From: Bacillota bacterium
GTDB taxonomy: Bacteria; Bacillota; Bacilli; Bacillales; Cytobacillaceae
NCBI GenBank assembly: GCA_023389895.1
Contig: JAEWDX010000291.1
Coordinates: 1-7,482 of the forward strand
Length of the DNA stretch: 7,482 nt
Reading direction: 5' to 3'
In this document: positions 1 to 4,911 of the stretch, piece after piece
Layout of the letters: each line of letters begins with the position of its first letter
Position numbering within the stretch: position 1 is the first letter of the stretch
Program-made: the position numbers and the translations under genes
Notes under the pieces: model-generated
Database searches by the model: none
The model's input: the letters and a program-made list of their open reading frames with translations, nothing else
What the model was told of the DNA's origin: nothing

Positions 1-127
1 TGCTTCACCAAACACATAGAATTGAATGAATTGGATTAGTTGGAACGCCGTATGCGGTGAAAGTCGCACGTACGGTGTGGACAGGGGGAAAAGGGAGCGA
101 TAACCTCAAACCCTTACCTATCTGTAT
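1..127 (+). mobile_element. 3' end of a class C group II intron (domains V and VI), truncated by the window edge
   Basis: This is the 3' end of a self-splicing retroelement. Bases 45-78 fold as a canonical 34-nt domain V. The lower helix pairs 45-52 with 71-78, there is a two-base bulge at 69-70, and the upper helix carries a GAAA tetraloop at 59-62. The catalytic triad is CGC (46-48), which is typical of bacterial class C introns. Bases 81-125 fold as domain VI: 81-84 pairs with 122-125, 85 with 121, 86-88 with 117-119, and 91-95 with 111-115. A120 is left bulged as the branch-point adenosine. The intron should end at the AT of 126-127, seven bases after that A, which fits the usual AY 3' end. 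The reverse transcriptase gene would lie upstream. Stop codons occur in all three forward frames (17-19, 27-29, 37-39), and I cannot tell which one ends it. Domains I-IV are outside the window. Confidence 0.87.
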
Positions 128-173
128 TAATAACGATCTTGAACAATCGGATGCTTTAGTTGAAGTGACTTAG
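128..173 (+). other. Short open tail after the intron, possibly the 3' end of an interrupted gene
   Basis: Directly after the predicted intron 3' splice site, one frame reads NNDLEQSDALVEVT and stops at TAG 171-173. No start codon or ribosome binding site lies between the intron and this stop. If it is coding, it is the tail of a gene whose 5' part lies upstream of the intron. In B. subtilis the gene before lcfA is yshE, preceded by mutSB, but I do not recognise this peptide as the end of either. Class C introns usually insert just after terminators and not inside genes, so a chance open frame of 15 codons is quite possible. Confidence 0.2.
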
Positions 174-232
174 AAATTTTATTGTAAAAAAACTTTGATG
201 TTGTTGTAGTAAATTAGGTCATATGTTGTACA

Positions 233-285
233 AAAGGATAGATGTATACAGGCTTACTCTCCTGTTCATCTATCCTTTCTTTTTA
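233..285 (+). terminator. Strong intrinsic terminator of the unit upstream of lcfA
   Basis: A perfect 12-bp stem pairs AAAGGATAGATG (233-244) with CATCTATCCTTT (267-278). An inner 5-bp helix pairs ACAGG (248-252) with CCTGT (261-265). The run CTTTTTA follows at 279-285. This should stop transcription from the left and isolate lcfA from the intron and whatever precedes it. Confidence 0.85.
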
Positions 286-421
286 CTTATAAAATGTGTG
301 ACATTATATTTGGTTATTTAATTATAAGTGATTTTAAACATTTTCTTGACTTTTAATAAAAATACATTTGTTGATTTTTTTATACCTCCCTACACTTAAT
401 AAGTACCTAGCGCATTTCTAA
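286..421. other. AT-rich intergenic stretch with no gene
   Basis: I see no gene here. Small symmetries are present: CTTATAA (286-292) with TTATAAG (322-328), and ACTTA-A-TAAGT at 394-404, which ends 17 bp before the lcfA -35 box. A TTGACT at 346-351 resembles a -35 box but has no acceptable -10 at 16-18 bp. The stretch may hold upstream control sites for lcfA, but none can be named. Confidence 0.5.
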
Positions 422-450
422 TTGTCATATAATGTTCACTATATTATAAT
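422..450 (+). promoter_or_regulatory. Sigma-A promoter of lcfA
   Basis: The -35 box is TTGTCA (422-427, one mismatch to TTGACA). A 17-bp spacer follows, then a perfect TATAAT (445-450). Transcription should start near 457, giving a leader of about 40 nt before the TTG start codon at 498. Two further TATAAT hexamers (428-433 and 464-469) lie nearby but lack a matching -35 box. Confidence 0.85.
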
Positions 451-474
451 AAAAGGGAACAGTTATAATGTTCA
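428..474. repeat. Direct and inverted repeats around the lcfA transcription start
   Basis: The 11-mer TATAATGTTCA occurs at 428-438 and again at 464-474, 36 bp apart. Between them GAACA (457-461) faces TGTTC (469-473) across 7 bp, and it also mirrors TGTTC at 433-437. The arrangement brackets the -10 box and predicted start site, where a repressor would bind. I do not recognise the motif as belonging to a known regulator. Confidence 0.4.
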
Positions 475-481
475 GAAAATA
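467..481 (+). promoter_or_regulatory. CodY-box-like sequence in the lcfA leader
   Basis: AATGTTCAGAAAATA matches the CodY consensus AATTTTCWGAAAATT at 13 of 15 positions. It lies just downstream of the predicted transcription start and just before the Shine-Dalgarno sequence, where bound CodY could act as a roadblock. In such AT-rich DNA a two-mismatch site may arise by chance. Confidence 0.35.
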
Positions 482-497
482 TAAAGGAGGGAATGAA

Positions 498-2201
498 TTG
501 TTACAAAGTAAACCATGGCTTGAAAAATACCCAGATGAAATCCCCTCAACTTTGAATTATGAAAGTCATCCAGTGCAAGATTATTTAAAAAAAGTCGCGG
601 AAGAAAATCCCCAAAAGATTGCCATTCATTTTATGGGTAAAGAGTTTACGTACAAGGAGATTTATGAATCTGCCCTAAAGCTTGCAGCCTACTTACAAGA
701 AATTGGAATAGAGAAAAATGATCGAGTTGCGATCATGCTTCCGAATACACCGCAGTCCGTTATTAGTTATTACGGGATTTTATTTGCAGGCGGCATCGTC
801 GTACAAACAAATCCATTGTATATGGAACGGGAACTAGAATACCAGATGAAGGACTCTGGTGCGAAAGTGATTATCGCGATGGATATTCTTTTTCCTCGTG
901 TTACAAAGGTAATAGCACAGACAGATTTACAGCATATAATTGTAACCGCTATCAAGGATTTTCTCCCATTTCCGAAGAACTTAATTTATCCATTTGTCCA
1001 GAAAAAACAGTACGGTATTGTAGTAAATGTGAAACATGAAGGCAATCAACATCTTTTAACGGAAATATTGAAACAGCCAGTGCGTAAGTTAAAGGAATAT
1101 GACTTTGATTTTGAAGAAGATTTGGCGCTGCTACAATATACTGGTGGAACGACCGGTTTTCCAAAAGGAGTTATGTTAACCCATTACAATCTTGTAGCGA
1201 ATGCAACGATGTGTGGGGCATGGCTGTATAAAACGAAGCCAGGTCAAGATATTGTGCTCGGCATTTTGCCCTTTTTCCATGTATACGGAATGACAACCGT
1301 ATTAATTTTATCTGTTATGCAAGCGAATAAAATGGTATTACTACCGAAATTCGATGCCGAAACAACGCTTAAAACAATTCAAAAACAGCGACCAACATTA
1401 TTTCCTGGGGCACCAACTATTTATATCGGTTTATTAAACCACCCTGACTTGAAAAAATATGACTTATCTTCTATCCAAGCATGTATTAGTGGTTCGGCTG
1501 CTCTTCCTGTCGAAGTCCAACAAAGGTTCGAGGAAGTAACCGGTGGAAAATTAGTTGAAGGCTATGGTTTAACTGAATCATCTCCAGTAACACATGCAAA
1601 CTTTGTGTGGGATCGCCCTCGCGTGAAGGGAAGTATAGGGGTTCCGTGGCCAGATACAAATGCAGCTGTTTTTTCAATGGAAACGGGCGAGCCCCTACCA
1701 TCAGGAGAAATTGGCGAAATCGCTGTGAAAGGGCCGCAGGTTATGAAAGGATATTGGAATCGCCCTGATGATACGGTTGAAACGATTAAGGACGGCTGGC
1801 TTCTGACTGGTGATATTGGCTATATGGATGAAGATGGCTACTTCTATGTTGTTGATCGGAAGAAGGATATGATCATTGCTGGTGGGTTTAATATTTACCC
1901 GCGTGAAATTGAAGAAGTGCTCTATGAGCATCCAGCTATTCAAGAGGTAGTTGCTGCTGGAATCCCAGATCCGTATCGCGGTGAGACAGTGAAAGCATAT
2001 ATTGTGTTAAAAGAGGGAGCAGCTGTTACGGATAAGGAGCTAAACGAATTTGCAAGAAAGCATCTTGCAGCGTATAAAGCACCTCGTCTATACGAGATTA
2101 GAGAAGAACTTCCAAAAACAGCTGTTGGAAAAATATTGCGTAGAGCTCTTGTTGACGAAGAGAGAGAGAAAATGAATGAGGATCAAGAAAAACGGGCTTA
2201 A
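498..2201 (+). CDS. lcfA: Long-chain-fatty-acid--CoA ligase (acyl-CoA synthetase)
   Basis: The enzyme activates free long-chain fatty acids to acyl-CoA via an acyl-adenylate using ATP and CoA, the entry step of beta-oxidation. The 567-aa product has the ANL-superfamily motifs in order. These are the P-loop-like YTGGTTGFPKG (about 214-224), EGYGLTE (354-360), GWLLTGD with the ATP-ribose aspartate near 439, the hinge stretch VVDRKKD (about 451-457), and LPKTAVGK ending in catalytic Lys545. I chose TTG at 498 because AAAGGAGGG (483-491) sits 6 nt upstream and the resulting N-terminus (LQSKPWL) resembles B. subtilis LcfA. The in-frame ATG at 468 lies about 11 nt after the predicted transcription start, has only a weak upstream AAGGGA, and would add ten unconserved residues. 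ATG 493 is out of frame. The gene has its own sigma-A promoter, a candidate cre at 941-954, and no visible FadR box upstream. Confidence 0.96.
   Translation: MLQSKPWLEKYPDEIPSTLNYESHPVQDYLKKVAEENPQKIAIHFMGKEFTYKEIYESALKLAAYLQEIGIEKNDRVAIMLPNTPQSVISYYGILFAGGIVVQTNPLYMERELEYQMKDSGAKVIIAMDILFPRVTKVIAQTDLQHIIVTAIKDFLPFPKNLIYPFVQKKQYGIVVNVKHEGNQHLLTEILKQPVRKLKEYDFDFEEDLALLQYTGGTTGFPKGVMLTHYNLVANATMCGAWLYKTKPGQDIVLGILPFFHVYGMTTVLILSVMQANKMVLLPKFDAETTLKTIQKQRPTLFPGAPTIYIGLLNHPDLKKYDLSSIQACISGSAALPVEVQQRFEEVTGGKLVEGYGLTESSPVTHANFVWDRPRVKGSIGVPWPDTNAAVFSMETGEPLPSGEIGEIAVKGPQVMKGYWNRPDDTVETIKDGWLLTGDIGYMDEDGYFYVVDRKKDMIIAGGFNIYPREIEEVLYEHPAIQEVVAAGIPDPYRGETVKAYIVLKEGAAVTDKELNEFARKHLAAYKAPRLYEIREELPKTAVGKILRRALVDEEREKMNEDQEKRA
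941..954 (+). promoter_or_regulatory. Candidate catabolite-responsive element (cre) inside lcfA
   Basis: TGTAACCGCTATCA fits every fixed position of the B. subtilis cre consensus TGWNANCGNTNWCA. In B. subtilis the lcfA operon is under CcpA catabolite repression through a cre reported within the lcfA gene, so an intragenic site is expected. It lies about 485 bp after the predicted transcription start, where CcpA with phospho-Ser-HPr would act as a roadblock. It encodes part of IIVTAIKD. Confidence 0.6.
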
Positions 2202-2207
2202 TTAATA

Positions 2208-2237
2208 GACCGATTTCACTCGGCTCTTTATTTTTGA
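2208..2237 (+). terminator. Weak terminator-like hairpin after lcfA
   Basis: CCGA (2210-2213) pairs with TCGG (2220-2223), with poor extension outward, and is followed by the U-rich run CTCTTTATTTTTG. The stem is short, so termination is probably partial and lcfA transcripts may read into fadR, as in the single B. subtilis operon. Confidence 0.4.
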
Positions 2238-2311
2238 AAAATGCAGCTTGTCCTTACTTAATAAAAAATGGCATAATAATAATAAATTCATAAAATTTAT
2301 GCGGAACTTTC

Positions 2312-2340
2312 TTGACAGAAAGGAATTGTAACACTATTAT
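2312..2340 (+). promoter_or_regulatory. Sigma-A promoter of fadR-fadB-etfB-etfA
   Basis: A perfect TTGACA (2312-2317), a 17-bp spacer and TATTAT (2335-2340, one mismatch) make a strong housekeeping promoter. Transcription should begin near 2347, one base before the FadR operator. The 13-bp palindrome CATAAA-A-TTTATG (2289-2301) lies just upstream of the -35 box. Confidence 0.87.
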
Positions 2341-2347
2341 AAAAATA

Positions 2348-2365
2348 TGAATGATTATTCATTCA
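2348..2365. promoter_or_regulatory. FadR operator (FadR box)
   Basis: TGAATGATTATTCATTCA matches the B. subtilis FadR box consensus (TGAATGAMTANTCATTCA) at all but one degenerate position, with perfect 7-bp arms that extend to 8 bp with the flanking A and T. It covers the predicted transcription start, so FadR bound here should block this promoter. Repression would be relieved by long-chain acyl-CoA, giving autoregulation of fadR and control of fadB and etfBA. Confidence 0.92.
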
Positions 2366-2478
2366 TTATTTGGGGTGGAAATGAATACTAATCTGTTCAT
2401 TTTCATTTTTTCTATGTAAAATTTGTTGAAATAAAGGATGAATAAGTTTTTGGATATGCATGAGGAGAGGGAAAAGGT

Positions 2479-3066
2479 ATGAAGAAAAACAGACCTAAAT
2501 ATCATCAAATCATTGATGCTGCAGTGATTGCTATTGCTGAAAATGGCTACCATCAAGCTCAAGTATCAAAGATTGCTAAGCAAGCTGGCGTTGCTGACGG
2601 TACAATTTATTTATATTTCAAGAATAAAGAAGATATACTTATCTCTCTCTTTCAAGAAAAAATGGGGAACTTTGTTAGTGAAATTGAAAAAAAAATTGCA
2701 GGAAAAGATACTGCAGCCGAGAAGTTATTAATGATGATAGAAACACATTTTACAATGCTTTCGGAGGATCGGTATTTAGCGACCGTTACACAGTTGGAAC
2801 TTCGGCAATCGAATAAGGATCTTCGTCATAAAATTAACGATGTTCTCAAAGGTTATCTTTCTGTTATTGATAAGATTTTAATAGAAGGAATGGAAACGGG
2901 TGAATTTTGCCCAACCTTAGATCTTCGATTAGCGCGACAAATGATTTTTGGTACGATGGATGAATCAGTCACAACTTGGGTAATGAATGAGCAGAAATAT
3001 GATTTAACTGCCTTAGCTAGTCCGGTTCACCAATTGCTTTTAAAAGGGTGTTCTTCTCATAAGTAA
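2479..3066 (+). CDS. fadR: TetR-family repressor of fatty acid degradation
   Basis: FadR represses the beta-oxidation regulon and releases DNA when it binds long-chain acyl-CoA. The 195-aa protein has the usual TetR layout. Residues about 1-55 form the helix-turn-helix domain, with the recognition segment VSKIAKQAGVADGTIYLYF (29-47) followed by KNKEDIL. The remainder is the helical ligand-binding and dimer domain, including VTQLELRQSN and RLARQMIFGTMDE, both of which I recall in B. subtilis FadR. The ATG at 2479 is preceded by GAGGAGAGG (2462-2470) with 8-nt spacing, and the N-terminus MKKNRPKYHQII fits the family. It starts the second transcription unit, downstream of its own promoter and a perfect FadR box, so it is probably autoregulated. 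fadB begins 27 bp after its stop. A short in-frame leader (2438-2482) overlaps the start as ATGA. Confidence 0.95.
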   Translation: MKKNRPKYHQIIDAAVIAIAENGYHQAQVSKIAKQAGVADGTIYLYFKNKEDILISLFQEKMGNFVSEIEKKIAGKDTAAEKLLMMIETHFTMLSEDRYLATVTQLELRQSNKDLRHKINDVLKGYLSVIDKILIEGMETGEFCPTLDLRLARQMIFGTMDESVTTWVMNEQKYDLTALASPVHQLLLKGCSSHK

Positions 3067-3093
3067 GGACAAATTCTAAAAGGGGGATGAAGT

Positions 3094-3867
3094 TTGGAAC
3101 TTTTAAAATGGTCTTTAAGTGAAATGGTAGCAACAATTACGATCGATAGGCCTCCTGCCAATGCATTATCCTCGGCAGTCATAAAAGAGTTATCTGCTAT
3201 TTTAGACGAAATTGAAGCAAATGATGAAGTTAGAGTTATTTTAATTCATGGCAATGGTCGTTTCTTTTCGGCAGGTGCTGATATTAAAGAATTTACGACA
3301 ATTGACACGGGAAGTGAATTCTCTAATCTTGCAACAGACGGTCAAGATTTATTCGAAAGAATGGAAACATTCTCTAAACCTATTATTGCTGCTATCCATG
3401 GTGCAGCACTAGGTGGTGGGCTAGAGCTTGCAATGGGTTGTCATTTTAGATTAGTGGCAGACAATACAAAGCTTGGGTTACCAGAATTACAATTGGGATT
3501 GATTCCTGGTTTTGCGGGGACACAGCGACTTCCGAGATATGTTGGCAAAGCAAGGGCTGCGGAGATGCTCTTTACAAGTGAGCCCATAACTGGATTGGAG
3601 GCAGTTCAATATGGATTAGCGAATCATGCTTATCCAGAGACAGAGCTTATGGATAATGCTTATACAATCGCTAAGAAAATTGCGAAAAAGAGCCCTGTCT
3701 CACTTAAAGCAGCTATCAATTTATTAAACTACACAAAAACTGAAAATTATTATGCGGGTGTTAAAAAAGAGGCCGAGCTTTTCGGTGAAGTATTTGTGTC
3801 AGAAGATGGGAAAGAAGGCATTGCTGCATTTATTGAAAAAAGAGAACCAAAGTTTACCGGTCGTTAA
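3094..3867 (+). CDS. fadB: Enoyl-CoA hydratase of beta-oxidation
   Basis: This 257-aa crotonase-fold enzyme adds water to trans-2-enoyl-CoA to give 3-hydroxyacyl-CoA in the cytosol. The oxyanion-hole segments are FFSAGADIKEF (57-67) and IHGAALGGGLELA (101-113). The two catalytic glutamates are both present at Glu111 and Glu131, 20 residues apart as in classical hydratases, followed by GLIPGFAGTQRLPR. Length and sequence match B. subtilis FadB (YsiB). This is the short monofunctional protein and not the large Escherichia coli FadB that also carries a dehydrogenase. The start is TTG at 3094, with AAGGGGG (3080-3086) 7 nt upstream. The ATG at 3087 is out of frame and too close to that site. It is co-transcribed with fadR. 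A 165-bp gap, filled mainly by a structured repeat, separates it from etfB. Confidence 0.94.
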   Translation: MELLKWSLSEMVATITIDRPPANALSSAVIKELSAILDEIEANDEVRVILIHGNGRFFSAGADIKEFTTIDTGSEFSNLATDGQDLFERMETFSKPIIAAIHGAALGGGLELAMGCHFRLVADNTKLGLPELQLGLIPGFAGTQRLPRYVGKARAAEMLFTSEPITGLEAVQYGLANHAYPETELMDNAYTIAKKIAKKSPVSLKAAINLLNYTKTENYYAGVKKEAELFGEVFVSEDGKEGIAAFIEKREPKFTGR

Positions 3868-3874
3868 GTAAATT

Positions 3875-4014
3875 AGGCGCTTCAGCCATTAACTATCTAG
3901 CTTCAGCGCCTAGCCCCTCGAGGTCATAAGCCAATCTGTCATGAAGGTTAAAGAGCAACCTTCCTGCCAGCTCGTCTTATGCTTGTCGGGGCTGAGCGAG
4001 GCGCTTCAGCCTTT
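3875..4014. repeat. Structured intergenic repeat, copy 1 (inside the fad operon)
   Basis: A long imperfect hairpin is built from AGCGCC (3905-3910) with GGCGCT (4000-4005), AGCCCC (3912-3917) with GGGGCT (3988-3993), CATAAG (3925-3930) with CTTATG (3976-3981), and an inner GAAGGTT (3943-3949) with AACCTTC (3957-3963). Its ends resemble copy 2 at 5965-6114: 17 of 21 bases match at the left end and 19 of 24 at the right. A 13-bp direct repeat, AGGCGCTTCAGCC, occurs at 3875-3887 and 3999-4011, suggesting a remnant of a neighbouring copy. No U-run follows, so it is not a normal terminator. I recall similar GC-rich hairpin repeats between genes in other Bacillus genomes but know no established function. 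Confidence 0.75.
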
Positions 4015-4032
4015 AATATTAGGAGGGAAATC

Positions 4033-4806
4033 ATGAACATTTACGTTTTAATGAAAAGAACCTTTGATACAGAAGAGAAGATTACTATTTCTGGTGGGAA
4101 AATTAATGAAGACGGTGCTGAATTTATCATAAATCCATATGATGAGTATGCGATTGAAGAAGCCATTCAAGTGAGAGATGCTCATGGTGGAGAAATAACT
4201 GTTGTCTCTGTTGGAAATGAAGAAACTGAAAAGCAGCTTCGTACAGCACTTGCAATGGGTGCTGATAAGGCAGTTCTCATTAATACTGAAGACGATCTAG
4301 AAGAAAGCGATCAATTTACAACAGCAAAAATTCTGTCAGAGTATTTAAAGGATAAAGATGCTGACCTGATTATCGGTGGAAATGTAGCAATTGATGGTGG
4401 CTCTGGTCAAGTAGGGCCTCGCGTTGCAGAATTATTAAATATTCCGTATGTAACAACGATTACAAAGCTTGATATCGATGGAAATAAAGCGACAGTTATT
4501 CGTGATGTTGAAGGGGATTCTGAAGTCATTGAAACAACCTTTCCATTATTAGTGACAGCACAGCAGGGACTAAATGAACCTCGTTATCCATCCTTACCAG
4601 GGATTATGAAAGCAAAGAAAAAACCACTTGAGGAATTGGAGCTAGATGATCTAGATCTAGAAGAAGACGATGTAGAAACTAAAACAAAAACGATTGAGAT
4701 TTATCTTCCTGCCAAAAAAGAAGCAGGAAAAGTGCTTGAAGGAGAGCTAGCAGATCAAGTAAAGGAATTAGTAAATCTTCTTCATACAGAGGCAAAAGTA
4801 ATCTAA
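4033..4806 (+). CDS. etfB: Electron transfer flavoprotein beta subunit
   Basis: With EtfA this protein forms the soluble heterodimer that accepts electrons from acyl-CoA dehydrogenase and passes them towards the respiratory chain. It is 257 aa, the same length as B. subtilis EtfB as I recall it. The nucleotide-binding segment DADLIIGGNVAIDGGSGQVG (109-128) should hold the structural AMP. GLNEPRYPSLPGIMKAKKK (179-197) includes the recognition loop that docks to partner dehydrogenases. An acidic stretch, LEELELDDLDLEEDD (199-213), precedes the C-terminal arm that wraps around EtfA. I chose ATG 4033 because AGGAGGG (4021-4027) lies 5 nt upstream and the protein begins MNIYVLMKRTFDTEEKI, typical of the family. 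Extending the frame to ATG 3979 would start inside the repeat hairpin and add 18 unconserved residues. Confidence 0.96.
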   Translation: MNIYVLMKRTFDTEEKITISGGKINEDGAEFIINPYDEYAIEEAIQVRDAHGGEITVVSVGNEETEKQLRTALAMGADKAVLINTEDDLEESDQFTTAKILSEYLKDKDADLIIGGNVAIDGGSGQVGPRVAELLNIPYVTTITKLDIDGNKATVIRDVEGDSEVIETTFPLLVTAQQGLNEPRYPSLPGIMKAKKKPLEELELDDLDLEEDDVETKTKTIEIYLPAKKEAGKVLEGELADQVKELVNLLHTEAKVI

Positions 4807-4822
4807 CGTGATAAATAATGGG

Positions 4823-4885
4823 ATAAGATCTTATTTAATTAAAAATTTCGAAAAAGGTAGAGAGCGTTGGCGGATTCTACCCTTT
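4823..4885 (+). other. Palindrome and hairpin between etfB and etfA
   Basis: The 105-bp spacer holds a 12-bp perfect palindrome, ATAAGATCTTAT (4823-4834). It also holds a hairpin pairing AAAGGTAGA (4853-4861) with TCTACCCTTT (4876-4885, one bulged C) around a 14-nt loop. No U-run follows, so this is not an ordinary terminator. It may tune the relative expression or stability of the etfB and etfA segments. Confidence 0.45.
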
Positions 4886-4911
4886 AGAAAAGCGCGGGAG
4901 GTAAATCAATA

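Noticed and set aside
23..29. TGAATGA half of a FadR box near the left edge; also at 2173-2179 in lcfA and near 2983 in fadR
   Set aside because: Only one arm is present in each case; the TCATTCA partner is missing at the required spacing.
346..351. TTGACT as a -35 box for lcfA
   Set aside because: No acceptable -10 hexamer lies 16-18 bp downstream, and a much better promoter is present at 422-450.
468..497. ATG 468 as the start of lcfA
   Set aside because: It lies about 11 nt after the predicted transcription start and has only a weak upstream AAGGGA. It adds ten residues not seen in the family. TTG 498 has an excellent site 6 nt upstream.
770..955. Minus-strand open frames of 60-80 codons within lcfA, etfA and trxA, and near the fadR start
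   Set aside because: They lie opposite well-recognised genes or their leaders, show no family motifs, and have no ribosome binding site that I could support.
2381..2419. Hydrophobic 12-codon ORF (MNTNLFIFIFSM) before fadR
   Set aside because: The GGGGTGG before it is only 2 nt from the ATG, and the sequence looks like chance AT-rich DNA.
2528..2731. A 67-codon plus-strand frame inside fadR
   Set aside because: It is an out-of-frame shadow of the FadR coding sequence, which is itself intact and matches its family.
3979..4032. ATG 3979 as the start of etfB
   Set aside because: It falls inside the 3' arm of the repeat hairpin and adds 18 unconserved residues. ATG 4033 has AGGAGGG at good spacing and a family-typical N-terminus.
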